Below are positions 35,505-43,217 of a DNA stretch of 64,000 nucleotides, piece after piece. The translations under genes were made by a program, and so were the position numbers. The notes beneath the pieces were generated by a model, which worked only from the letters and a program-made list of their open reading frames with translations, was not told the origin of the DNA and ran no database searches. Position 1 is the first letter of the stretch. Each line of letters opens with the position of its first letter. Source of the DNA: Bdellovibrionales bacterium GWA1_52_35 (GTDB lineage Bacteria; Bdellovibrionota; UBA1018); NCBI GenBank assembly GCA_001769805.1, contig MEPO01000035.1, forward strand, positions 1 to 64,000, in the 5' to 3' direction.

Positions 35505-37786
35505 AAGTCTGGGACCCCAAAAGCATTACTTTTAAACTGGCGCTGGCCATTTTCGGTACAGCGCTCTTTGTATTTGGAATTCTCTTTTTTATCAATTACG
35601 TCAAGACCCGCGAAATGATTCGCGCCAACGCGCTGGACAACGCCGCGCACGTTGCCGACGCCGCAGCCGCTCGAATCGAGAGTTCCCTGAGGGCCGTTGA
35701 AGAGCAGGCGCAGGCCCTCGCTTCGATTGCTCTGATGGAGCCGATTCAGGAGCCCAGAATTCGTCGAATGTTAAAAAGCCTGGTTTCTCAGCCGGGTACG
35801 CCGGTTTATGGGATGGGGTTGTCCGCGCCTTCCCAAAAGGTCGCTCCGTATTACTACCGCGCTGCAGGCGGCGTTGCGTTCGCGGATCTGGCTTCACCCG
35901 ATTACGATTACCGCAAATGGTCCTGGTATCAGGAGCCGAAGGCTCTGGGCACCCCGGTCTGGAGTGAGCCGTACTTTGATCGAGGCGCGGGCCAGGTGAT
36001 GATGGCCACTTATTCGATCCCTCTCTACTCGACCCTCAGGGGAAAAAGAGAGTTCATCGGCGTGGTGTCGGCGGATATCGCGCTCGATTGGTTGGAAAGG
36101 CTGGTCACACCGCTTAATGTTTTTGACAAAGGATACGGGTATCTGATCAGCCGCAAGGGGACGTATGTTACGCACCCGATTAACGAGCGGGTTCTGAAGA
36201 CCACGATTCTGGAAGTCGCCAAGGCCGAACCCACGCTTGCTTTGGTTGCTGAAAAGATGCTTGCCGGTGAATCAGGGTTTCTGCCGCACCAAAGCACCGT
36301 TACCGGAAAAAGAAGCCTGATCTATTTCATGTTGCTCAAGAGCTCGGGTTGGTCACTCGCGCTTGTGATGCCAGAAGATGAGCTCTTGTCGGATCTCAGG
36401 CGTCTGAACCGGGTGAGCGCGATTTTGGTACTGTTTGGGATGGTGGCCCTGCTCCTTTTCATTGTTCTTGTTTTGGAGAAGTTCACCCGCCCTCTTCGCG
36501 CTCTCTCCGTTGCCGCCGATCGTATTGGCAAAGGCGAGTTCGATATGGCACTTCCAACCGTGCGGTCGCAAGACGAAGTGGGGCATCTGGCTCAGGATTT
36601 CGAAAAAATGCGTCAGTCTCTCAAATCCTATGTTCAGGATCTGGGACGCGAAACAGCGGCACGAGAAGGGATTGAGCGAGAGCTGAAAATCGCGCGCTCC
36701 ATCCAGCGTGATATTCTGCCGTCACTTCCTAAAGAATGGGAGAAGATTCCCGAATTCAAGTTGGCGGCAATGGCCGAGCCCGCGAAAGAGGTAGGAGGGG
36801 ATTTTTACGATTTCTTCATGCCCGATCCCGATCATCTGTTTTTCCTGATTGCCGACGTTTCAGGAAAAGGCGTCGCGGCAGCGCTTTTCATGGCAATGAC
36901 CAAGACCTTGCTTCGGCATACTGCGATGACGACGCGCGATCCCGCTGAAGTGCTCAAGCGCGTGAATACCGAGATTGTCCGCGATAATCCGTCCTGTACG
37001 TTTGTCACGGTTTTTGCGGCCGTCTTGAATATTCGCGATGGGAATCTGGTCTACGCCAATGCCGGGCATAACCCGCCGATTGTGGTTTCATCGAGGGGCA
37101 CGCGGTATCTTGAGAGCGCGAAATCCCCCGCATGCGGAGTTTTCGAAGAGGCCACTTATCAGGCGCACACCCTGAGGCTGAATGCCGGCGAGTCGCTACT
37201 CCTTTATACCGATGGAGTGACTGAGGCTGAGAACCCCAATCAAAAGATGTTCTCAGAAGAGAAATTGACCGCCTGCCTGTCATATGAGGCGGATCCGGCG
37301 CAATCCATTGACCGGGTGCTTGCGGCTGTGCGCGTTTTTGTGAGTGGAACGCCGCCCAGTGATGATCTCACGCTCGTTGCTCTCCGATATCAGGGGGCGG
37401 GCGAAGTGCTGAAGCTTCGCAATCGGGTCGAGGAATTGCCCGCGCTTTATCGCACTATTGAGCGCTTCTGTAGCACTCACGGACTGCACGAAGAGTGCTC
37501 CGGCGAGATGTCGCTGGTTCTTGAAGAGGTCTTCACCAATGTCTGCAAGTACGCGGGTTCGGACCTCACCGTAGAATTCACGCTCTCGACCAAAGATGGT
37601 TTCGTGGAGTGGAAGGTCGTGGATACGGGGATACCTTTTGACCCGGTCGAATACCCTCCGTTGAGCGACTCCGAACTCACGGTCGGAGGGAAAGGGATTC
37701 ACCTGATTCGCAGGGTGATGGATCGGCTTGAATACGAGCGTGCTGGCGATCGGAACGTTTTGATCGGCCGAAAACGAATGAAATGA
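35501..37786 (+). CDS. SpoIIE/RsbU-type phosphatase with dCache sensor, HAMP and ATPase domain
   Basis: A transmembrane helix near residues 12-30 leads a periplasmic dCache-like sensor (about 35-290, with DYRKWSWYQEP and GYLISRKGTYVTHP), a second helix (ILVLFGMVALLLFIVLVL), a HAMP segment, then a PP2C/SpoIIE phosphatase with all metal motifs (GGDFYDFF, ADVSGKGVAAALFMA, GHNPP, TDGVTEA, SDDLTLVAL). The last 120 residues are an RsbW-like HATPase with a complete N-box (LEEVFTNVCKYAG) and GGKGIHLI. It should dephosphorylate, and perhaps also phosphorylate, the STAS protein encoded next in response to an external ligand. GTG 35501 overlaps the upstream stop by 4 bases. Confidence 0.9.
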   Translation: MKVWDPKSITFKLALAIFGTALFVFGILFFINYVKTREMIRANALDNAAHVADAAAARIESSLRAVEEQAQALASIALMEPIQEPRIRRMLKSLVSQPGTPVYGMGLSAPSQKVAPYYYRAAGGVAFADLASPDYDYRKWSWYQEPKALGTPVWSEPYFDRGAGQVMMATYSIPLYSTLRGKREFIGVVSADIALDWLERLVTPLNVFDKGYGYLISRKGTYVTHPINERVLKTTILEVAKAEPTLALVAEKMLAGESGFLPHQSTVTGKRSLIYFMLLKSSGWSLALVMPEDELLSDLRRLNRVSAILVLFGMVALLLFIVLVLEKFTRPLRALSVAADRIGKGEFDMALPTVRSQDEVGHLAQDFEKMRQSLKSYVQDLGRETAAREGIERELKIARSIQRDILPSLPKEWEKIPEFKLAAMAEPAKEVGGDFYDFFMPDPDHLFFLIADVSGKGVAAALFMAMTKTLLRHTAMTTRDPAEVLKRVNTEIVRDNPSCTFVTVFAAVLNIRDGNLVYANAGHNPPIVVSSRGTRYLESAKSPACGVFEEATYQAHTLRLNAGESLLLYTDGVTEAENPNQKMFSEEKLTACLSYEADPAQSIDRVLAAVRVFVSGTPPSDDLTLVALRYQGAGEVLKLRNRVEELPALYRTIERFCSTHGLHEECSGEMSLVLEEVFTNVCKYAGSDLTVEFTLSTKDGFVEWKVVDTGIPFDPVEYPPLSDSELTVGGKGIHLIRRVMDRLEYERAGDRNVLIGRKRMK

Positions 37787-37800
37787 GAGAGGGGCCAGTA

Positions 37801-38133
37801 ATGCAATTTACGGAAAAACAAGTGGGCGATGCGATGGTGATTTCACCTCAGGGGAGGCTCGATGCCACTACCAGTCCCGGTTTTGAGCGCGCCGTTCTTG
37901 AGAAAGCCGCCTCCGTACAGCCTCATCTCGTGTTTGATCTGTCCGGTATTGAGTACTTAAGCAGTGCAGGTCTCAGGGTGTTTGCACTGGTACAAAAAAA
38001 GTGGAGTGCCGCTGGAAAGCGCGTCGTTTTATGTGCACCTCAGCCGCAGGTTCTGAAGGTCTTTGATCTGGCAGGGTTCACGGGGTTCTTTCAGTTTGCC
38101 GGGAGCGTGCAGGAAGGATTGGGAGGCGAGTAA
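37801..38133 (+). CDS. STAS-domain anti-anti-sigma factor (RsbV/SpoIIAA-like)
   Basis: This compact STAS domain of about 110 residues has the core DLSGIEYLSSAGLRVFALVQ. Ser54 or Ser55 in LSSAGL matches the Ser whose phosphorylation controls partner binding in RsbV/SpoIIAA. It completes a partner-switching trio with the phosphatase-ATPase and ATPase-GNAT proteins upstream. No sigma factor gene is adjacent, so the output may be another RNA-polymerase factor elsewhere or a direct effect on the enzymes. ATG 37801 has AGAGGGG six bases upstream and is preferred; an ATG at 37783 overlaps the previous stop (ATGA) and is also possible. It is the last gene of the operon. Confidence 0.88.
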   Translation: MQFTEKQVGDAMVISPQGRLDATTSPGFERAVLEKAASVQPHLVFDLSGIEYLSSAGLRVFALVQKKWSAAGKRVVLCAPQPQVLKVFDLAGFTGFFQFAGSVQEGLGGE

Positions 38134-38140
38134 ATGACGG

Positions 38141-38446
38141 TTAGGTCCGGCCAACAACAGTGCCGATACGCAATTCCTCGATGTCCAGCGTGCGAATTGT
38201 CAGATCTCGGACGATAAGTCTCCGAATCGCAATTCTTCCGATGACTATCGCTCCTATCGCTGCTGCGCCCAGGCTGAATGCTCCGATTGCTCTGGTGCCG
38301 CTCGCGAATGCGCCGGTTGCAAGTGCACCGATGGCCACACGTTTGAGCGCTGCTTGGCGGAGGAGTTTCCCAGTAAATTTGGAGAGCTTCATGGGCAGTG
38401 GGCGTTGCAAAGCTTGATCCTGTAGCTCGACACCGAGCATGTACAA
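38141..38446 (-). CDS. Small repeat protein, solenoid-like (A/L-x-IG repeats)
   Basis: From about residue 35 the protein is built of five-to-six-residue repeats of the type xAIGAxxIG (ATGAFASGTRAIGAFSLGAA), then a run of alternating hydrophobic and charged residues (IRRLIVRDLTIRTLDIEEL). This suggests a small beta-solenoid or membrane-associated repeat structure. Proteins with this pattern are common hypotheticals. It is convergent with the LuxC/LuxE operon, ending only 8 bases away, and is separated by 7 bases from the upstream membrane protein gene, with which it is probably co-transcribed. Confidence 0.6.
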   Translation of the reverse strand: MYMLGVELQDQALQRPLPMKLSKFTGKLLRQAALKRVAIGALATGAFASGTRAIGAFSLGAAAIGAIVIGRIAIRRLIVRDLTIRTLDIEELRIGTVVGRT

Positions 38447-38452
38447 TAATAA

Positions 38453-38881
38453 TTACAAGCGGCGGGCTTTGGCCGAGCCGGCCATCCATCCGACATAAGT
38501 GAGATAGAGTCCCATAACCATCATGAGCCCAAAACCCATCTGAACAGCAAGCATACTGGGCAACGCGCGCTCTGCTCCTTGCTGGATGAGCTGTGGTGCG
38601 GCCATGAGTACCGCACCGCGGAATGCCAAAAACCAACCGAAGAGTGAGATCATGATCGCGGCGGCACTCGACCAGTATTGATGAAGCGCAATGATGATCA
38701 ATCCGGCCATCAGTAAAAAACCGCCCGTCATCCAAGGAATGATACCGATTCCAAAGAAACTGGATAGGGTGTCTTGCATGGCCGGTAAGCGCACAATGAT
38801 GATTGGCATGACGATAGTAATATACGGACCGATAACGCGCGCGAAAGCTCTTGTACGACCCTTGGTATCAGATATTTGCAT
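38453..38881 (-). CDS. Four-helix membrane protein of unknown function
   Basis: Four hydrophobic helices (about residues 16-35, 50-68, 70-92 and 113-135) occupy most of the 142-residue protein, with a basic C-terminal end (SAKARRL) suggesting a cytoplasmic tail. No recognisable motif. It is seven bases upstream of the solenoid-like gene and probably forms a two-gene unit with it. Its upstream region contains repeat copy A of the accessory island, so this gene marks the left edge of the conserved chromosome. Confidence 0.6.
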   Translation of the reverse strand: MQISDTKGRTRAFARVIGPYITIVMPIIIVRLPAMQDTLSSFFGIGIIPWMTGGFLLMAGLIIIALHQYWSSAAAIMISLFGWFLAFRGAVLMAAPQLIQQGAERALPSMLAVQMGFGLMMVMGLYLTYVGWMAGSAKARRL

Positions 38882-38966
38882 TGTCTTGTTTCCTTTTTCG
38901 TCAGAACAGGCACTGTCGGGCCTGAGCGATTTGATGAGAGTTTTACATTAAAAAGTACAAAGGTAG

Positions 38967-39043
38967 CATGACATTTCAGGATTAGAAATATTTCAGTCAA
39001 CAATAAGAAAGCTGATCTGCGATATAGAGGGCTACTGAGCAGC
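38967..39043 (+). repeat. Island repeat, copy A
   Basis: About 75 bases beginning CATGACATTTCAGG and ending near CTACTGAGC, almost identical to the last three quarters of copies B and C. Uniquely, AAGCTGAT inside it (39009-39016) is matched by an inverted ATCAGCTT at 39049-39056. It lies between the four-helix protein gene and the Fic gene. Confidence 0.85.
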
Positions 39044-39141
39044 ACCGAATCAGCTTAAAACCGTAGTGTTGCACTGGGTGGCTCGTCAATTCTGCAAGTT
39101 TTACTTCTGGTACTCCTTGCAAAAAGTTCACGTGTTACACT

Positions 39142-40698
39142 TTAGGTAACATTCAGTTTTGAAATTTCATTTTTCCAATAGTCCATTTCAGAAGCAATGA
39201 ACTTTGAAAACTCATCGATTCTTCCCTGTGTGGAAGCCGTCTCGAGGGATGCCATATACCGAGCTCTCTCCGATGTCCTCACCACAGTCCAATTATATCC
39301 ACCTGAAACTAGCATTAGGTTCATTAAAAACCGCCCAATACGGCCGTTGCCATCCATATAAGGATGAATATATACGAATATGAAATGTCCCAAAACAGCT
39401 CGCACTGCCGGATCGGGCTCCGACATCAGTAACTGTTCAAGGGTGTCCATTGAATCGAGTACCGCGTCCTTGGGGGGCGGTACATGACGAGATCCTGAAA
39501 TGTAAACTGGATGATTGCGGTAACCCGCGAGGTCGGATGCAGCAATTAGTCCGGCCTGAACTAGAGGAATAAATAATTCACGATACCACTTCTGTAAATC
39601 ATTGGCGAACACTTTGCCCGGATTTTCTCCCTTGGTCGTCGTTATTACGCTTTCAAAAACAGAACGAAAAGCACCCAAATATCCTTTTGCTGCTAAAGCG
39701 TTCCTTTGCTCATTATCAGATTTTTCTGTATCAGGGTTCCAGGTGCCTTCCTTAATGTTAAGAATTAAATCCTCTGTTACCTGATACCCCTCAATAGAAA
39801 GTGAATGGTATGCATCCTGATTGTAAAGTTTTTCAATAATTCGAAGCGATTTTTGAGAGTCAGGATTCAAGGGTGGCTTCGGAAAATGTTCAATAACGAC
39901 AGGTCGCATGCTTTCCCACATCGCCCTAATTCGTCCAGAATATGGCGAAGTCAATCGTTCGTAGTTTCCAAGATAGAGTGGGTGTTTATCGAACGGATCT
40001 TGTGGAGAAATGCTTAGTCCGGCGGCCGCCAAGTCTTGCATAACCTGATCAGCCCGTTTCTGATCGCCTAAACGCTGGTATGCACCAATAATGCGATTAG
40101 AGGCAGCCTGTGATTGGATAGTTAAAAGCACGCGCGATATTTCGGCTGCCGACGGAATTAGCTTCAAACAAATTTCAGCATTCAAGCTGGAATTTTGAAA
40201 GTAGGTTGGAGTCGCACGACAAATAGACTCTGGTAGGGGGAAAAGATTTAATCCGTTTTTCTCCACAATTGTTTCAGGAAAATTCTTTTCATCGCAATAA
40301 AGCATGAGTGATGTTGAATGCAAAAGCTCAATGGACTGATTTGACGGTTTTTTTGTCAGTACAATAAGCTGCTGAGAAATTATGTTTTGAGCAGCGTAAA
40401 CATCCAGCGAAGACTCTGCCGACAAGCAGTACCCGTCACCAAAACGATCGGAGAGATATTGCCTTATGAACTCCCAATAGTTGCTGTACCAAAGCGTGGT
40501 AGTCCCCGCTCCGGCAGGACTTGTAAGGAGGTACCAACCCCTCATTACCTCGGTCAGGAATGAGGCACTAACAAGACGCTCTCGGACTCCGCGATCCAAA
40601 TCTGCAGAGCGAACGACGCCACCCTTCGACACCTCTTTTGCTCGCTTAAGTGCATCAGCTAAGAGATGATTCCTTCTGGTTATTAAGTCTTTGCTCAT
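39142..40698 (-). CDS. Fic-domain AMPylase-like protein with AbiEi-like N-terminal domain
   Basis: Numbering is from ATG 40698. Residues about 1-170 resemble an AbiEi-type winged-helix region (GVVRSADL, MRGWYLL, YCLSAESSLDVYAAQ). The Fic core has HPYMDGNGRIGR at 445-456, the complete Fic motif needed for transfer of AMP or another nucleotide to a target hydroxyl. Upstream, SLSIEG at 299-304 fits the S/T-x-x-x-E-G/N inhibitory helix of class II Fic proteins, so it should be self-inhibited. An ATG at 40752 would add 18 residues but has no ribosome site. Four 23-bp iterons lie directly upstream, suggesting the N-terminal domain regulates its own promoter. The gene is AT-richer than the left half of the window. 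Confidence 0.85.
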   Translation of the reverse strand: MSKDLITRRNHLLADALKRAKEVSKGGVVRSADLDRGVRERLVSASFLTEVMRGWYLLTSPAGAGTTTLWYSNYWEFIRQYLSDRFGDGYCLSAESSLDVYAAQNIISQQLIVLTKKPSNQSIELLHSTSLMLYCDEKNFPETIVEKNGLNLFPLPESICRATPTYFQNSSLNAEICLKLIPSAAEISRVLLTIQSQAASNRIIGAYQRLGDQKRADQVMQDLAAAGLSISPQDPFDKHPLYLGNYERLTSPYSGRIRAMWESMRPVVIEHFPKPPLNPDSQKSLRIIEKLYNQDAYHSLSIEGYQVTEDLILNIKEGTWNPDTEKSDNEQRNALAAKGYLGAFRSVFESVITTTKGENPGKVFANDLQKWYRELFIPLVQAGLIAASDLAGYRNHPVYISGSRHVPPPKDAVLDSMDTLEQLLMSEPDPAVRAVLGHFIFVYIHPYMDGNGRIGRFLMNLMLVSGGYNWTVVRTSERARYMASLETASTQGRIDEFSKFIASEMDYWKNEISKLNVT

Positions 40699-40760
40699 GA
40701 ATTCCCAATTGTTTCGACCGTTTGGCGATGCCTGCTGTCTTTGGTGTGTCATACTGAATT

Positions 40761-40844
40761 ACTAGAAAATAATGCATTAGATTACTAGAAATTAATGCTA
40801 CAGTACACTAGAAAATAATGCAAGCATTTGCTAGAATTTAATGT
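40761..40844 (-). promoter_or_regulatory. Four 23-bp iterons upstream of the fic gene
   Basis: The 15-base core ACTAGAAAATAATGC and close variants begin at 40761, 40784, 40807 and 40830: an exact 23-base period, about two helical turns. Copies 1 and 3 are identical over 15 bases; copy 2 differs at one base and copy 4 at several. The array sits at the fic promoter and is probably a multi-site operator. Confidence 0.75.
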
Positions 40845-41187
40845 AAAGATTACTTGTGACGGCAAACATACGGGTCAATGTTAATTGTGATCTCAAATCG
40901 CGAGAATCTGGTCTTTACCAGGCGAGTAAACTTACTTGATGGCCGGTCGTGTTTTGCCTGCCGCTTCTGGTAATCACCAGTCAATATTGGACGCTTCACG
41001 TAGTACTAATTTCTTTAGTAACTGGAACCGATCACATAGACCTTCTTTTTGACCAAGTCTAAGTGGCTAGTAACGAGCCGCGCTGACCTTTGGCTTTGAC
41101 TCCTCCGTCTGGCTCGATACCGACACCCCACAAAATTGCTCCGCGATGAGACTACCGGGATCACTTGCGGCCAGGGACGGACGTCCT
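40845..41187. other. Gene-free stretch between Fic promoter and repeat D
   Basis: No reading frame on either strand looks coding, and no RNA gene or clear hairpin was seen. The sequence separates the iteron array from repeat copy D and may be debris from past recombination. Confidence 0.3.
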
Positions 41188-41228
41188 TGAAAGCTGATCT
41201 GCGATATAGAGGGGTGCTGAGCGGGCGG
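41188..41228 (+). repeat. Island repeat, copy D (core only)
   Basis: The core from GAAAGCTGATCTGCGATATA to GAGGGGTGCTGAGCGGG is retained; the 5' part present in copies A-C is missing. Same orientation as all other copies. It lies 30 bases beyond the stop of the membrane protein gene that follows. Confidence 0.8.
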
Positions 41229-41258
41229 TTTGTGGCTGTCGATGGAGCTCAGAAGGAA

Positions 41259-42128
41259 TTAACGGACCGAAATCCACCCAAGTTCTTTCAAGACCTCAGA
41301 CAGAGTTTGTGCCGCTGGGAAGTAGGAGTGCATTGCGATACCCACGATCAGGAGTGTGGCAGTCGTGAGTGCAAAAGGTTTCCAACTCGATCGCGCGATA
41401 GCCTTAGCCCAGTTTCCTTGAATTCGTTTTCGCTTGAAGCGAATGAGTCCAAGAGAAAGCCCCATTTGAAGGGCTGCTTCAGCTAGGACCACGGGGGCGT
41501 CAACGATGAGGTAAGCGGCTGACCCGAGTACGGTGACAATAACCGTAATGAAGGCGATGAGACCAATTATGGGAAGCATCTCGAAATCGATAGAGGCGGT
41601 TTCAAGGGCCGTGGAGCCCGCGCCTTCAGCACCTGCGGCGCCAGTCTCTGCGGCAGCTCCCAATTCGGTTGTCTCACCTAGACCAATTGATACAACCTGC
41701 GACTTGGTGTCCATCGCGTGGACTGTTTGACCCCAATCACCGGATGCGCCGCCCCCTCCGGATCTTCCGCCGGAGCCTTTGAATACCGAACTGACTGCAT
41801 CGGCGGCCTTTGTCCCAGTAGAGGTCGCATGCCGGGCTCCTGAAAAGTCTGTTGGAATCCAGTCAATGCAATCGAGTTTTCCGCTGGTTTGTGAGTTGGG
41901 AAAAATATACGCAAGCCAAAGTCGAACGAAACCAAAAAATGTTATGTACGCGAACGAGCAGCTGAGCAGGTAACGCCAGGCAGGCGTAGTTAACCCCAAT
42001 TGGAGCAGGACAAGGTCAAGTAGGAATCCGCTCGCAGCAACGGCGAATAAGATCAGTCCCATGTGGAACCGGACAAAAAATCGGCGAGCAAAGGCCTTCT
42101 TGAAACTTGTGGGGAGTTTGTGAGCCAT
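41259..42128 (-). CDS. Membrane protein with Gly/Ser/Ala-rich loop
   Basis: The 289 residues contain two N-terminal helices (about 22-45 and 50-70), a central low-complexity stretch (GSGGRSGGGGASGDWG, then Ala/Gly/Glu-rich GAAAETGAAGAEGAG), and three C-terminal helices. I do not recognise the family. The flexible centre suggests a surface or periplasmic linker. It is transcribed away from the HipT gene and occupies the space directly after repeat copy D. It may be cargo of the island. Confidence 0.65.
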   Translation of the reverse strand: MAHKLPTSFKKAFARRFFVRFHMGLILFAVAASGFLLDLVLLQLGLTTPAWRYLLSCSFAYITFFGFVRLWLAYIFPNSQTSGKLDCIDWIPTDFSGARHATSTGTKAADAVSSVFKGSGGRSGGGGASGDWGQTVHAMDTKSQVVSIGLGETTELGAAAETGAAGAEGAGSTALETASIDFEMLPIIGLIAFITVIVTVLGSAAYLIVDAPVVLAEAALQMGLSLGLIRFKRKRIQGNWAKAIARSSWKPFALTTATLLIVGIAMHSYFPAAQTLSEVLKELGWISVR

Positions 42129-42228
42129 GGTTTTCTCCGTTTTTAGCGCAACCCATCATTCGTCTTTGGAGCTTATGTGCCTGTTTTTATAGAGATAGAA
42201 TTTGTACCTATACGAAACAGATCGGTTG

Positions 42229-42261
42229 TGTTATCATAACATAACAGTTAGTAATTGTTAT
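42229..42261 (+). promoter_or_regulatory. Inverted-repeat operator of the hip-like operon
   Basis: TGTTAT (42229-42234), ATAAC (42236-42240), ATAACA (42241-42246) and TGTTAT (42256-42261) form two overlapping dyads, including the near-palindrome GTTATCATAAC. They lie 32 bases before the preferred start codon of the kinase gene and are probably bound by the HTH part of the second protein. Confidence 0.6.
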
Positions 42262-42293
42262 CAATGAGTAACGCAACACTAGTGAGAGGACTT

Positions 42294-43217
42294 ATGCCCG
42301 GACGGTGCTTCAAATGTTTATTGCCGATAACAGAAGCAGACCCACAAAAATATGGGATACATCTACGCTGTTTTACCGCCTGGTTTGACGCTCAACCAAC
42401 TGACGAATTTAATAGCTTCGTGCTGAGATCAAACAGCAAAGCGCCGGATAAGGAAACGGTCAACAGCGACACGTCCAGCTTTTTTCATGGCCAATATCGG
42501 AAGTACTCTGCGGCATTAGCGGGAAAGAATTACATTTTGAAAGTTAAGCAGGATGGCGCGCCGGAACTTCCGGATGTTGAATTTATGTGTAATCAAATTG
42601 CTGAAAAATTGGGAATTCCAGTGGCCCGATATTATTGCATTGAGCTGGGCGATGAGCGCGCGTTTGTGACACAAAACTTTATCGATAAAAGTGAACATGC
42701 AAACCTGAGTCACATTCATACTCATCTGCCCGAAGGCAGAAAAGCGGATTGCGAAGCCCTTATCGAGGTGATTTCATCTGTCACCGAGCGATATATTGAT
42801 ATTGAAACATTTGTTCGTACTTGTTTGTTTGATAGTTTAATAGGCAACCATGATCGACATGGCAGAAATCTTGGTTTTATTGTAACCCCGCGTGGATCTC
42901 GTCTTTCACCGATATACGACAACCCCTCCGTGCTTGGTATTCACCAGGGTTGGTGGCTGACCACCGACTTTGCTCCGTCGGGACGGGTACCAACGAGCAA
43001 AAGCAAAGACCCATCAATGGTAGATTACGTTAAGGAGTTCGTTCGGCTCGGTTACGTCGAACAGGTTGAAGCGTTTGCCGCGATCGCAATAAAAGAAGTC
43101 ATCCATCCCATTATAGACCGTTCATTCTGCTCAGAGGAAATGAAGACTGCGATGAAGAAGTTGATTGAAAAGCGCATAAAGGAGCTTCAGGATGCACTTG
43201 TCCAGAAATCCAGCTAA
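42294..43217 (+). CDS. HipA-like Ser/Thr kinase toxin, short HipT-type
   Basis: The protein (307 residues) lacks the N-terminal subdomain of full HipA and corresponds to HipT. It opens with a small zinc-finger-like CFKC...HLRC, then the glycine-rich-loop region FFHGQYRKYS, Lys in YILKVK, the catalytic NHDRHGRN (Asp187) and the metal-binding IYDN (Asp209). HipA/HipT kinases phosphorylate aminoacyl-tRNA synthetases and halt translation (family knowledge); the target here is unknown. GAGAGGA four bases before ATG 42294 decides the start over the in-frame TTG 42255 and ATG 42264. It overlaps the HipS-like gene by 26 bases. Confidence 0.82.
   Translation: MPGRCFKCLLPITEADPQKYGIHLRCFTAWFDAQPTDEFNSFVLRSNSKAPDKETVNSDTSSFFHGQYRKYSAALAGKNYILKVKQDGAPELPDVEFMCNQIAEKLGIPVARYYCIELGDERAFVTQNFIDKSEHANLSHIHTHLPEGRKADCEALIEVISSVTERYIDIETFVRTCLFDSLIGNHDRHGRNLGFIVTPRGSRLSPIYDNPSVLGIHQGWWLTTDFAPSGRVPTSKSKDPSMVDYVKEFVRLGYVEQVEAFAAIAIKEVIHPIIDRSFCSEEMKTAMKKLIEKRIKELQDALVQKSS

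Noticed and set aside
40761..40844. Iterons as a plasmid replication origin
   Set aside because: No replication initiator, partition genes or other plasmid features are present; the array sits at the promoter of a Fic gene, so an operator is the simpler reading.
41136..41486. 116-codon plus-strand frame running through repeat copy D
   Set aside because: It starts in a non-coding stretch, crosses the repeat and lies antisense to a well-formed membrane protein gene.
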